Position numbers and translations under genes: made by a program. Source: Scylla paramamosain (Eukaryota > Arthropoda > Malacostraca > Decapoda > Portunidae). From it: a stretch of 64,000 nucleotides of DNA. The stretch spans positions 1,290,001-1,354,000 of the forward strand of contig NW_026973672.1 in NCBI RefSeq assembly GCF_035594125.1, in the 5' to 3' direction. Positions 29,789-40,372 of this stretch are shown in pieces. Position 1 is the first letter of the stretch, and every line of letters starts with the position of its first letter. The notes beneath the pieces are model-generated. The model had not been told where the DNA came from. It searched no databases and saw only the letters and a list, made by a program, of their open reading frames with translations.

Positions 29789-30342
<554 letters not shown>

Positions 30343-30620
30343 GTGCCGTCAGTAATTACTCAGGATAGATAGTTGGTGATAGGGGTGTGATACACAGCCT
30401 CCCGCCTCATACTACTCATACAAGCTGTATTGACATTTTATTAATTTTGCTTGCTAAACTTCCCTGAAAGGACTAGTACCAATCGGACTAGGTCATGATG
30501 TACTCATATTTCTATTCTTGCAAATGATAATATTTTTAATATGGTGCTCTAAAGGGAATTGTAGCAAATAAAAAAAAAATTCCTTACCCTACATAACTGG
30601 GTGTCCACATTCGCCAGATT

Positions 30621-30705
<85 letters not shown>

Positions 30706-31189
30706 TTTTCTGTCTTTATCTCTTCCTGCTTTTCTTCCCTATTTGCGCATTTACTTTTATATTTACAATATAAATGTAAATGGACTAAAATTGAAAAAAA
30801 AATAATAAAAAAAAATAAAAAATAAGCGAAACACAATGGTGTAATCACATTCCACGAAAGATGCCAAGCGATTGAGTTGGTCAGATTTACTTTTGTCATT
30901 ATAACACATAAAAACAAGGTGTTGAAAACTGTATGCAGCACGTGGAATACCTCTATTTGTAGCTTACATACTGAGATTGAAAGAGAGGGGCGAATTTTGC
31001 TTACCTAACCTCCAAAAAGAAAAAAAATGCACTGTATACATAATAATCAGAGCAACTTTCATAATTTTCCTAGATTACTGAACTGTTTTATTGCCTACCT
31101 AGACGGCATGTTTCTGATACATACATATGTATATAAATGCATACACACACACACACACACACACATAGATACGTATATGCATACATTCA
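30343..31189. other. Unique sequence with a (TC)n microsatellite
   Basis: (TC)n lies at 30622-30702 and a short (CA)n at 31143-31166. No gene is supported. Confidence 0.6.
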
Positions 31190-32702
31190 TTGATTTATTT
31201 ATTTATTTATTTTTTTTTTTTTTTTATGTAGGAGACCCTGGCCAAGGGCAAAAAAAAAAAAAAAAAAAAAGCCCACTGAGATGCCAGTCCCAGAAAAAGC
31301 TCCAAACCGGTAGCAAAAAAATGAAGGATGTCTTGAAACCTCCCTCTTGAAGGAATCTAAGTCATAGGAAGGTGGAAATACAGAAGCAGGCAGGGAGTTC
31401 CAGAGTTTACCAGAGAAAGGGATGAATGACTGAAAATACTGGTTAACTCTTGCATTGGAAAGGTGGACAGAATAGGGGTGAGAGAAAGAAGAAAGTCTTG
31501 TGCAGCGAGGCCGCGGGAGGAGGGGAGGCATGCAGTTAGCAAGATCAGAAGAACAGTTAGCATGAAAATAGCGATAGAAGATACCTAAAGATGCAACATT
31601 GCGGTGGTGAGAGAGAGGCTGAAGACAGTCAGTTAGAGGAAATGAGTTGATGAGACGAAAAGCTGTTGATTCTACCCTGTCTAGAAGAGCGGTATGAGTG
31701 GAAGCCCCCCAGACATGTGAAGCATACTCCATACATGGACGGATAACGCCCTTGTACAGAGTTAGCAGCGGGGGGGTGGGGGTGAGAAAAACTGGCGGAG
31801 ACGTTTCAGAACACCTAACTTCATAGAAGCTGTTTTAGCTAGAGATGAGATGTGAAGTTTCCAGTTCAGATTATAAGTAAAGGACAGACCGAGGATGTTC
31901 AGTGTAGAAGACGGGGACAGTTGAGTGTCATTGAAGAAGAGGGGATAGTTGTCTGGAAGGTTGTGTCGAGTTGATAGATGGAGGAATTGAGTTTTTGAGG
32001 CATTGAACAATACCAAGTTTGCTCTGCCCCAATCAGAAATATTAGAAAGATCAGAAGTCAAGCGTTCTGTGGTTTCCCTGCGTGAAATGTTTACCTCCTG
32101 AAGGGTTGGACGTCTATGAAAAGACGTGGAAAAGTGCAGGGTGGTATCATCAGCGTAGGACTGGATAGGACAAGAAGTTTGGTTTACAAGATCATTAATG
32201 AATAATAAGAAGAGAGTGGGTGACAGGACAGAACCCTGAGGAACACCACTGTTAATAGATTTAGGAGAACAGTGACCGTCTACCACAGCAGCAATAGAAC
32301 GGTCAGAAAGGAAACTTGAGATGAAGTTACAGAGAAAAGGATAGAAACCGTAGGAAGGTAGTTTGGAAATCAAAGCTTTGTGCCAGACTCTATCAAAAGC
32401 TTTTGATATGTCCAAGGCAACAGCAAAAGTTTCACCAAAATCTCTAAAAGAGGATGACCAAGACTCAGTAAGGAAACCCAGAAGATCACCAGTAGAGCGG
32501 CCTTGATGGAACCCATACTGGCGATCAGATAGAAGGTTGTGAAGTGATAGATGTTTAAGAATCTTCCTGTAGAGGATAGTTTAAAAAAAAACTTTAGATA
32601 GGCAGGAAATTAAAGCAATAGGACGGTAGTTTGAGGGATTAGAACGGTCACCCTTTTTAGGAACAGGTTGAATGTAGGCAAACTTCCAGCAAGAAGGAAA
32701 GG
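31190..32702 (-). mobile_element. LINE-A copy, 5'-truncated, with 3' tail
   Basis: The minus strand reads RT, C-terminal domain, 3' UTR, and an A-rich tail that becomes (TAAA)n at 31190-31225. The same 3' end (CTCCTACATAAAAA type) recurs at 62.85 kb and, on the plus strand, at 47.7 kb. It is truncated on its 5' side at 32702 (shared phrase AGCAAGAAGGAAAGGT with 55.85 kb). Confidence 0.85.
31290..32700 (-). pseudogene. LINE-A ORF2: RT and C-terminal domain, frameshifted
   Basis: From 32700 downwards it encodes PVPKKGDRSNPSNYRP, then DISKAFDRVWHKALI, FLSDRSIAAVVD, GVPQGSVLSP, SYADDTTLHF (catalytic Asp pair intact) and [13 protein letters not shown]. The frame is lost at a G-run around 31770-31780. 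It resumes at 31732 with MEYASHVWG, then SHHRNVASL and SGKLWNSLPASVFPP...SFKREVSRH. Another break lies near 32580 in an A-run. The 217-aa and 177-aa pieces are the longest open LINE-A segments in the window apart from the endonuclease ORF at 56.6-57.4 kb. Confidence 0.8.
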
Positions 32703-32843
32703 TTGCTCCATACATTGTCTTTACTGCTTTTTATTATGTTTTTTTTTTTTTTTTTAGTAAACAATGTGACCTACCATATTATATATGTCGGTTCTTTGTT
32801 TTTTCTCCTTTTTTTATTGTGTCCTTTATTATTTTTTTATCCT

Positions 32844-32876
<33 letters not shown>

Positions 32877-32878
<2 letters not shown>

Positions 32879-32880
32879 TT
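32877..32880. repeat. Target-site duplication, left copy (TATT)
   Basis: TATT precedes the left LTR and TATT follows the right LTR at 41984-41987. Four bases is the usual size for Gypsy-group elements. The host site is a (TTTA)n run, so up to 8 bases match on both sides and the exact length is ambiguous. Confidence 0.7.
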
Positions 32881-33558
32881 TGTTCCGGGGTGGTTTTGAA
32901 TTATCAATTACCACTGGACACTGTTCATTAGTATCTTACCTTTATATAATAGGTAAAGTCACTCTTGGTGAGTTTCTGTGGTTTTCAGGTGAATGTCAAA
33001 GGTGAACGTATAAAAATAGGTATATTTAGATATATGTACAGAGTTCTGGAGAAGGGTGTGGCGCGTACGGGACAACGGATGTCCTCTGCGTGGTACAGCG
33101 TTACACCCTGGCAAGAGACTGCCGGAGCCGGCACAAGGGACGCTTAGCGCCTTCAAAAAGTGCTGACATTAGAAATAGGGGCGGGTTGACCGCACTCACA
33201 GTACATGAATATATTCATAATTATTACTCTCTAATTACATAAATAAGGCAAGGGAAAAGCTACTTATAGCTAAGAGTAATACATGCCAAAATACATTAGA
33301 GAGAGATTAACTATAGAGAATACTTAGATACTGTAATGTAGGTGCTATCGATTACTTATCGATGGCAATAAAAGGAGTATGGAAAGTTCCATGGTGTGTG
33401 TGTGACGTAGGGTGGCGTGATCATATCCGCCCCACCCTTATGCGCCATCACCCACTATTTGCACTTATGCATATATGTATACATACACTTATATTGCTAA
33501 TCAAGCAAGGCATTATAAATACAATACACATTATTATTAATTATGTGACACCGTTACA
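32881..33558 (-). repeat. 3' LTR (678 bp)
   Basis: On the coding (minus) strand it begins TGTAACGGTGTCAC and ends CCCCGGAACA. A TATATAAAGG string (plus-strand 32939-32948) near its 3' end is a candidate TATA box. I found no AATAAA in the coding direction. Short frames inside (for example 33362-33637 plus) occur identically in both LTRs and are not genes. Confidence 0.93.
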
Positions 33559-35308
33559 TCGCTCGGTCACCTACTTGACGCGTCCTCGCGAATACAGTGT
33601 ACCTAACCATGTTATGTGTATGAAACTCCTTCATTAAGACGTTTACGTCTACTATCAAGATATATATACAAATTAAGGCTTTCCTAACACACACATATAA
33701 GAATATTAACAAAAACATTAAAATAAGGCAAGGTGTCAGGATACTTGGATAGAGAATCCCAGGTTTCAGATATACTGGTAAGGATGTCTCTAGAGCCTCT
33801 GAAAACTCTTCTGTGTTTGAGAAGGAAAGAGTGGATAAGGAGTTTGTTATAAAAGAAATCCTTGACTTTGTCAAATTCTCCAGGGAAGTAACAGGGAAAA
33901 CTCTATATGAAAGGTCTGTTGTAAAAGCTAAATTAATCCTAGAAGGGTAAGTGGTTAGTTTACTAGAACGTACATGACAAGCATCTTGTACCGCATAATG
34001 TCCTATAACCTCCTCATAGGTGGTCCCTTCTGGGCAAGTCACTGAGACGTAAAAGTTTTCTGTGAAATAAAAGTAATGATATCCATGAAAATTGCAATGG
34101 AAAATAGGTTTTGAAACCACATGCTTGTATGGACAGAGTGTTAGAGCTGCAGACGCCTCTGAACGTGTCAAGACGACTTCACAAATACCTTTTACTACAG
34201 GTAAGAAAGCAAATTGGATACTTGAACAATGGTACAAATGCAAGTATGAAGATTTACAACGTTTTAATTCAGTTAAATCTCCAATTGTATATAATGAAAA
34301 ATCCTTGGCTATTAGCACTAAGGAAGGATTCATGTCCAGTGTCATCACAGAATTATTAACGGAAAATGGAAAAGGTTTAATCTCATAAGCCTCAAAATGA
34401 TCCTGAGATTTAAAAGGTATGTTTACAATTATTGCATCTGTGGTCAAGGTAGCTTCCAGCAATGGGTAGTAATACTGGATCATGTCCGCTGCATACACTG
34501 GTGTCAATTTGTAGGTTGACTGACCAATTTCTATTGTGTGAAGCAAATCCTCTACAGGAAATAGTGAAGTTGTTACCCTGCCATTGACAGCATCCACCAT
34601 GTTGCGAATTATCGCTTCATTAATGGAGAGAACTGAACCCAAGGAAGCTTCAACTACATGCAAAGCTTGATCTATAACCACAACGTGATTTATCACATCT
34701 AAACTATGTAAGGCATTATCAAGCACAGTTGTTAAATCATTTGAATACTGTAATAACTCATTGAGATTAGTTTCTAATTTAACTATTTTATTGTGATGTA
34801 GGTTCAGGACCTTCTTATTAGTAGCTGCAACCGTTATTAGTTGATCATAATGTTTCCTTAAATCCTGTACATCCTCGTCCAAGGCGGTGCCAAAAAGATA
34901 TTGAGACAGTTGTCCCAACCCATTTATGAGTCCTCTTTTGGTACGAGCGTGCACTGGATGAAGGTTGTAGTCATGCTGAGATTGGTTCAATTTCCCGTGT
35001 AAGAATTCTACCCTTGCTTTTAAAGCTTTGATTATGGTTTGTGAGAAAACTTGTGTCTGGCTATACGTTTCATCAGCAAGTAAGGATTCCAGTTCCTGTA
35101 AGGAGTTATCCAAAGTTTCTGAGACAGCGTCGAGGTCCGAAGTTACGGAAAATAAGGTAGAAAAAGGATATCGAACCAGAAGAACATCTTCTATTAAGGT
35201 TACTTCCCCAAGATGTGTGGTGAGAGCCCCCGGTTTGACATGCAACGCAGTGGACGCTTGTAGCACTTGCAGCATGCTCAAGAAGGTAACCAGGAGGCCC
35301 AGTGCCAT
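33554..35308 (-). CDS. env: Envelope fusion glycoprotein (Baculo_F-like Env)
   Basis: A 584-aa membrane glycoprotein that would sit in the particle or cell membrane and mediate fusion. Visible parts: hydrophobic signal peptide (residues 1-20), a furin-type cleavage motif RTKR at 122-125 followed at once by a Gly-rich fusion-peptide-like start (GLINGLG), a helical region with regular Leu/Val spacing at 160-230, a Cys-rich C-terminal ectodomain (about 370-460), several N-x-S/T sites, a transmembrane segment at about 527-541 and a further hydrophobic stretch before a short tail. Layout and length match the F-protein-like Env of insect errantiviruses. The ATG lies 19 bp after the pol stop, just after a candidate splice acceptor. 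The stop codon TAA is at 33554-33556, inside the LTR. No breaks are seen. Confidence 0.88.
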   Translation of the reverse strand: MALGLLVTFLSMLQVLQASTALHVKPGALTTHLGEVTLIEDVLLVRYPFSTLFSVTSDLDAVSETLDNSLQELESLLADETYSQTQVFSQTIIKALKARVEFLHGKLNQSQHDYNLHPVHARTKRGLINGLGQLSQYLFGTALDEDVQDLRKHYDQLITVAATNKKVLNLHHNKIVKLETNLNELLQYSNDLTTVLDNALHSLDVINHVVVIDQALHVVEASLGSVLSINEAIIRNMVDAVNGRVTTSLFPVEDLLHTIEIGQSTYKLTPVYAADMIQYYYPLLEATLTTDAIIVNIPFKSQDHFEAYEIKPFPFSVNNSVMTLDMNPSLVLIAKDFSLYTIGDLTELKRCKSSYLHLYHCSSIQFAFLPVVKGICEVVLTRSEASAALTLCPYKHVVSKPIFHCNFHGYHYFYFTENFYVSVTCPEGTTYEEVIGHYAVQDACHVRSSKLTTYPSRINLAFTTDLSYRVFPVTSLENLTKSRISFITNSLSTLSFSNTEEFSEALETSLPVYLKPGILYPSILTPCLILMFLLIFLYVCVRKALICIYILIVDVNVLMKEFHTHNMVRYTVFARTRQVGDRAM

Positions 35309-35335
35309 CTGTAAGTAATGCAGGCAATTAGCTGC
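35306..35335 (-). promoter_or_regulatory. Candidate 3' splice site for env mRNA
   Basis: On the coding strand CTAAT (branch-point-like, overlapping the pol TAA) is followed 14 bases later by TTACTTACAG and then directly by the env ATG. A spliced subgenomic env mRNA is known in gypsy-type errantiviruses. The only good donor-like string I see in the leader is GTGAGTAC at about 40753-40746 (preceded by GTC, a weak match). The splice is inferred, not shown. Confidence 0.55.
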
Positions 35336-38300
35336 GTGAGCGAAGGTTATACCTATGCGTCTTTATAGTATTAGTAGAATTAAGGTTTGTAACCTGATCA
35401 GTAGTACTCTCTGTTGATGACTGGAGCTGAGCGTTAGTCTTCACAAGCCGATCACTATGTACTATCTCAGCAGTGTTAAGAAGAGGGTCATGCACCTCAA
35501 ATTTGTTACCATGTAACTGGCGGACAACCGAGCATGGACCACTAAATTTAGGGGAGAGTTTGGAGGTCCTGTCCGGATAACGAACTTTAACTGTGTCTCC
35601 AACCTGTATCGTGACAGGGGTCGCACGCTTGTGTTGTCTAGCCATCATTTCTGCCCTAGAAGCTTGTAGCCTACTTCGGACTTTAGCATGAATGTCCTTG
35701 AAAACATGCATATGTTGTTTAACATAGTCATCTACGTTGTATACTGGAGTTTGTGGACTTGCCAACAAATCATAAGGAAGATTTTTATCTTCACCATATA
35801 ATATATAATGTGGGGATTTCCCAGTACTTTCACACATTGAACTGTTAATGCAGGCACCAACGTGTGGTAACCAGTCCTCCCAGTCATCATGGAGACTGTT
35901 TACAACTGGACGAAGAACCTCCAGGATTTTCCTGTTTGCTCTTTCTACTAGTCCGTTTGAAGAAGGATGGTAAGCCACAGTGTATGTGTGTTTAATGTTG
36001 TACTGTGTACATATTCCTTGTAGGATTTCATTGCGAAATTCAGATCCATTATCACTTAACAACACTCGTGGTGCTGAGTATGGACAAAACAACTTAGTTA
36101 CTAGCGCATGCGCTACATATTTAGCAGATTTTTCCTTTAAAGGTGAGAGAACCACGAACCTTGAAAAATGGTCTACACACACAAGTAGATACTGCGAGCC
36201 ATTTTGACTCTTGGGTAATTGAAGAAGATCAATGGAGACAATGTCCCAAGGTCGCTCAGGTAGTGGATATTCCAGTATTGGGGCTGGTCCTTTTACCGCA
36301 CCCTTGTGCTTTGCACATGATATACACCTGGCAACATAATCTTCTATGTCAGTGCGCATGGTAGGCCAATAATAGCTTTTACGCGCTGCTTGTAGAGTTC
36401 GCTCTCTTCCTGGATGTCCTGCACTTGGCATGTCGTGCACTAAGATAAGTATGACATGGACTAAACTCTCAGGAATGATGTGTTGTTTACTAGACTTTCC
36501 CATTTGGGGATTATGTCGACACAGAACATTGTCTGGTGACATGAAAAATTGAGAGAATGGTATATGTAGACGTGGAAGATTATCTTCTTCGCCTGACTCC
36601 AGAGCATGTATGACCTTAGACCATATTTCATGCTCTCGCTGTGCTTTACTTAATTCCTTCAAGGTGAAGTTATTTACAGGGATCGAGTCACTGACAGCTC
36701 CCACAGGCACATTTCGTGAAAGTGCGTCGGCTACTACATTAGCACGACCTGGCAAGTACTTGACTACTGGAGCAAATTCCTGCATGGTACAGTACCATCT
36801 TGCCACTCGTCCAGTTAAATTTTTCCCTTTGAAAAGTTCAATTACGGGTGCATGATCCGTGTAGACTGTAATTGGATATCCAAGGATAATGTCCTTAAAA
36901 TGTTTTAAAGCCCAAACTACAGCAAGTGTTTCTTGATGAGTGACAGAGTAATTAGACTCTGCTGGATTAAGCACACGACTTGCATATGCTATTACATAGT
37001 TTTTGCCTCTGGCATCTGTCTGCATCAGTACTGCTCCCAGTCCTAGAGAAGAAGCATCCGTGCAAATAATGAACGGCTCTGAATGCTCTGGGAAAGCAAG
37101 TACAGGTGCATTTGTTAATAGTGATTTTAATTCATTGAAACTTTGTTCATGAGCAGCCTCCCAATGGAAAGCAACATCCTTTTTAAGGAGTTTAGTAAGT
37201 GGGGATGCAATTGCCGCAAAATTCTTGATGAAAGGACGGTAATATCCCGCAAGACCTAGGAAAGATCTGACATTCTCCACCGATTTAGGTTGAGGAAACT
37301 TCTGTACAGCTATGACCTTTTCATCCACCGTGTGGATTCCTTCACCATCGACTACATGGCCAAGGAATTTTATTTTGGCTTTTAGAAATTCACATTTAGA
37401 AAGCTTTGCTTTAAGTCCAGCTTCTTCAAGCTTCTGGAGGACTAATTTTAAACTCTCCAGATGGGATTCTTGATCCTTACTAGCGATGATTATATCATCC
37501 AGGTATGCAAACACGGTTTTGCCAAGTAAACCCGTGAAAATACTGTTAATCATTCTCTGGAATGTTAAAGGAGCGGATTTTAATCCAAAAGGCATGCGTA
37601 ACCATTCGTAATGGCCACTAGGCGTACTGAACGCCGTTATTTCCCGTGAAGTGGGGGCTAAGGGAACCTGCCAGTATCCTGACAACAGGTCTAAACTAGA
37701 GAAAATTTTGTTTCCACGACCTAAGGACATTAGAAGGTCGCTCAGGACAGGTAAAGGATAATGATCATCCACTGTGACATCATTAACCCGCCGGAAGTCG
37801 ATTACCGGCCTGAAAGATTTATCTTTCTTGGGAACCAAAAAGATTGGTGAATTCCAAGGAGAGCACGATTCTTGAATCACTCCCTTGTCAATCATGTCAT
37901 GAATCATGTCATCTACAGTCGCCCTCTGACTATGAGGAAGACGATAAGCTGGTATATATACTGGCTTAGTGTTTGGTTTTAACCTAATGTGGTGTTCCGC
38001 TCGATCGGTCACACCTAAGGATTCTGCAGGTAGTGCCAGGACACTGCGATACTTCCCCAATAAGTCCAAGAGCGCGGGCCTCATTTCGGGGTAGTCCACA
38101 ACATTGACAAACGAACATAGGGTTGGCGCCTGCCCCAGCTCGGTGTCAACAGCAGACTGACTCACCGAAGAGACGCAGGCTCCAGGCAGAATACTGGGTT
38201 CTGGTACCACTTTCTTGTCATAAACCAGGCACTTTCCAAGGAAAAGACCTTGTTTGATCCTTACAGAACTTCCAGTAGTGTTCACCACCAAAGCATCAGT

Positions 38301-39038
38301 GACATGACCCTTTCTAATTGTGGAAAGAGTCGATTCAACAGCCAATCGCCTAACATTACCTATACCTTCAAGACAGATGTCACTGCCTACAGGAGCTTCT
38401 GGAACACGAATTGTAATCCGTTTTGCCACACGAGCAGGAATGTCATAACTGGCATTGACAATTGCTTTTGCTTCCCTCCATGCTTCTGTTATATCCTTAT
38501 CTCTCGTAGGAGACCGGACAGATTGAATCGTTTGAGGCTCCCCATTGGATCTTTGTCCCTTCCGTGATAAAGAACCGTTTCTGGGTTGCCTGGAAACCAA
38601 AGGTGCAGGATGTTTCATCCCTTCCAGATGTCGTCCGCAGTACATGACTGTATTTTGCTTTGGATAGATTACTATCTGGTGAGACTTCATGGCTCTTAGC
38701 CCTAATAAGCCGTCAGAAGGAAGTTTAAAGTTACTGACTACATAGAAATCAGTTTGAATAAGCTGAGTATGCTTAGATAGACTTATTGGTAAGGAAATTT
38801 TTCCTAAGATTTTCAGGGCTGACCCTGTGACACCAGAAAGATTCAAGTCACTTGGACGGAGTATCCATTTACCACCGCGTGAATTCCGTTTCAGAATCTT
38901 GTAAGATTCTTCAGAGATCACGTTTACTGTGGCTCCAGTGTCTACAGCCAAAGATAAGCGATGCTTACCTACCCTAGTTGGTAATGCCATTATGTTTGTT
39001 TGGTTGTTGGCAGCATTTATGGTTGAATGCACTGACAT
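35328..39038 (-). CDS. pol: Pol polyprotein: protease, RT, RNase H, integrase
   Basis: 1236 aa from the first in-frame ATG; the frame is open further upstream to 39143. Domains by residue: aspartic protease DTGA at 33-36; RT about 345-540 with FRPVIDFRRVN, SLDLLSGYWQ, MPFGLKSAP and catalytic YLDD at 512-515; RNase H with CTDASS (D661), E703, D728 and D771; integrase zinc finger H868/H875/C905/C908; integrase core D937, D996 and E1032, the last two 35 residues apart (D,D35E); and a C-terminal KFSGPCSVV stretch like the GPY/F module. All key residues are present and there is no stop or frameshift. Length is normal for Gypsy Pol. It is probably made as Gag-Pol by a -1 frame change. Confidence 0.93.
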   Translation of the reverse strand: MSVHSTINAANNQTNIMALPTRVGKHRLSLAVDTGATVNVISEESYKILKRNSRGGKWILRPSDLNLSGVTGSALKILGKISLPISLSKHTQLIQTDFYVVSNFKLPSDGLLGLRAMKSHQIVIYPKQNTVMYCGRHLEGMKHPAPLVSRQPRNGSLSRKGQRSNGEPQTIQSVRSPTRDKDITEAWREAKAIVNASYDIPARVAKRITIRVPEAPVGSDICLEGIGNVRRLAVESTLSTIRKGHVTDALVVNTTGSSVRIKQGLFLGKCLVYDKKVVPEPSILPGACVSSVSQSAVDTELGQAPTLCSFVNVVDYPEMRPALLDLLGKYRSVLALPAESLGVTDRAEHHIRLKPNTKPVYIPAYRLPHSQRATVDDMIHDMIDKGVIQESCSPWNSPIFLVPKKDKSFRPVIDFRRVNDVTVDDHYPLPVLSDLLMSLGRGNKIFSSLDLLSGYWQVPLAPTSREITAFSTPSGHYEWLRMPFGLKSAPLTFQRMINSIFTGLLGKTVFAYLDDIIIASKDQESHLESLKLVLQKLEEAGLKAKLSKCEFLKAKIKFLGHVVDGEGIHTVDEKVIAVQKFPQPKSVENVRSFLGLAGYYRPFIKNFAAIASPLTKLLKKDVAFHWEAAHEQSFNELKSLLTNAPVLAFPEHSEPFIICTDASSLGLGAVLMQTDARGKNYVIAYASRVLNPAESNYSVTHQETLAVVWALKHFKDIILGYPITVYTDHAPVIELFKGKNLTGRVARWYCTMQEFAPVVKYLPGRANVVADALSRNVPVGAVSDSIPVNNFTLKELSKAQREHEIWSKVIHALESGEEDNLPRLHIPFSQFFMSPDNVLCRHNPQMGKSSKQHIIPESLVHVILILVHDMPSAGHPGRERTLQAARKSYYWPTMRTDIEDYVARCISCAKHKGAVKGPAPILEYPLPERPWDIVSIDLLQLPKSQNGSQYLLVCVDHFSRFVVLSPLKEKSAKYVAHALVTKLFCPYSAPRVLLSDNGSEFRNEILQGICTQYNIKHTYTVAYHPSSNGLVERANRKILEVLRPVVNSLHDDWEDWLPHVGACINSSMCESTGKSPHYILYGEDKNLPYDLLASPQTPVYNVDDYVKQHMHVFKDIHAKVRSRLQASRAEMMARQHKRATPVTIQVGDTVKVRYPDRTSKLSPKFSGPCSVVRQLHGNKFEVHDPLLNTAEIVHSDRLVKTNAQLQSSTESTTDQVTNLNSTNTIKTHRYNLRSRS

Positions 39039-39082
39039 GTCAGAAGAATCTGCTGCCTCAGCGTCTTGCGCATTTAGATGTT

Positions 39083-39143
39083 TTAGTCGGGTTTGTTTAC
39101 TACTGTGCGCTGGTCTTCCCCCGACTGCCTTGTACTGTTCAGG
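39083..39143 (-). other. gag-pol overlap, -1 frame
   Basis: The pol frame is open from 39143 and gag ends at the TAA of 39083-39085, giving about 60 nt of overlap, with pol in the -1 frame relative to gag. I see no canonical X-XXY-YYZ slippery heptamer. The nearest runs are GGGGGA (around 39120) and AAACAAACCC (around 39095). The recoding mechanism is unresolved. Confidence 0.7.
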
Positions 39144-40372
39144 TTAGCTCTGGCCTGTTTTTCAATTCTCATATTGATTATATCTTTACATTGCTCTGAT
39201 GAGTGTTTACACTGGCCATGTATGAGGCAGTATTGGGTAGCGACGTCCCTGTAGGATCTTGTCCTACCAGTTTTCACTTGGGGCGATGCACCTGGTTTTG
39301 GTCTAACAGAGAGATTACCCCCTTTTGTTTTGTTCTCCAAGTCGGATTTATTTGCTGCCAATTTCTGGTCCTTTTGTTTCTTATAACATCTTTTTTCAAC
39401 ATGACCTATTTTATGGCAGTACGAACAGACATTTCCAGGCCTCGCCATGGCTGCCGCACAAGGTTGAGATTGGTCATCATCCATGAGTGGAGCAACCAAT
39501 GAGGTTTGAGTTTCCGGAGAGGCACCAGGTAGCCCTCTTTTCTCCCGAATCAGGACTGCAAGGTCAGCTACTGTGTCTCCCGGTTTAAAGCGAAAATGAC
39601 TTGCGGTTTTCTTCACTTCCCCATTCACCAATGATATGTAAAAGATGAATTCCAGAAGTCTTCTGAAATCTGTTTCTGTCATACTGTTTCCTTGGAACCA
39701 GTTGTTAAGTCGTAAGACATCCATGAAGTCCGTTACGAACTGGTGTGTAGGGATTAAGGCTTTCATTTCGTGAAGAGAGTTAATTTCAGCTGCAAATCTA
39801 AGACCCACCTTGGAGGCTAGTACCATTAGGTCAGTTTGACTCTTACCCCCAAAAATGTTCAAGAAATTTTTCTTGAAATTTGCATAACTAGTCCCTATTT
39901 CAAGCGGACTAAAAGCGCTGGTATTCATCATGTGTGCTGCTTCTCCAGCCAATTTAGATCTGACGAAAGAGATCTTGTCTTCATCGGTGATAGTATTTGC
40001 TCTTGTCATAACATCCTCACACAAACGGATGAAATCATGAGCCCTTTCTTGCGGGTTTTCTCCGCGAAATGCTGATATTGTTTCAGGAATAGGAAGTACC
40101 TTAAGTGTAGTAGATGCATGCAAGGCATAAGGAGAGCCAGTAGAGGCTGAAGCAGAAGCATTAGGATTAGCCATGGTTGCTGCTGATAATGATGGGTATT
40201 TATTCCCTGATCTTGTAATCAACACGTTTCCGTCCTCATGAGGCACGGTATTTTCCACTGTAGTGGCTTTTGGTTCCGTTGATAGTGCTTCTGATGATCT
40301 AGTGTCACTATTATCCGCTTGGAAATGACACTCCAGTTCATAGATTTCAGCTAACTTATCAGCTTTATCCAT
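39083..40372 (-). CDS. gag: Gag structural protein with zinc knuckle
   Basis: 429 aa, predicted capsid/nucleocapsid precursor that packages the element RNA. Residues 90-260 have the helical, charged composition and the FRGENPQERAHDFI start of retrotransposon Gag capsid domains. A CCHC knuckle is complete (C316, C319, H324, C329), and a second Cys/His cluster (CLIHGQC...C) follows near 388-402. The start ATG at 40370-40372 follows a 933-nt leader. The frame is intact. Length is typical for Gypsy Gag. Confidence 0.88.
   Translation of the reverse strand: MDKADKLAEIYELECHFQADNSDTRSSEALSTEPKATTVENTVPHEDGNVLITRSGNKYPSLSAATMANPNASASASTGSPYALHASTTLKVLPIPETISAFRGENPQERAHDFIRLCEDVMTRANTITDEDKISFVRSKLAGEAAHMMNTSAFSPLEIGTSYANFKKNFLNIFGGKSQTDLMVLASKVGLRFAAEINSLHEMKALIPTHQFVTDFMDVLRLNNWFQGNSMTETDFRRLLEFIFYISLVNGEVKKTASHFRFKPGDTVADLAVLIREKRGLPGASPETQTSLVAPLMDDDQSQPCAAAMARPGNVCSYCHKIGHVEKRCYKKQKDQKLAANKSDLENKTKGGNLSVRPKPGASPQVKTGRTRSYRDVATQYCLIHGQCKHSSEQCKDIINMRIEKQARANLNSTRQSGEDQRTVVNKPD

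Noticed and set aside
33362..33637. 91-codon plus-strand frame in the LTR, and its twin at 41787
   Set aside because: Lies in both LTRs, opposite to the element's genes, with differing ends outside the LTR; a chance frame.
34092..34388. 98-codon plus-strand frame opposite env
   Set aside because: Antisense shadow of the open env reading frame; no motif.
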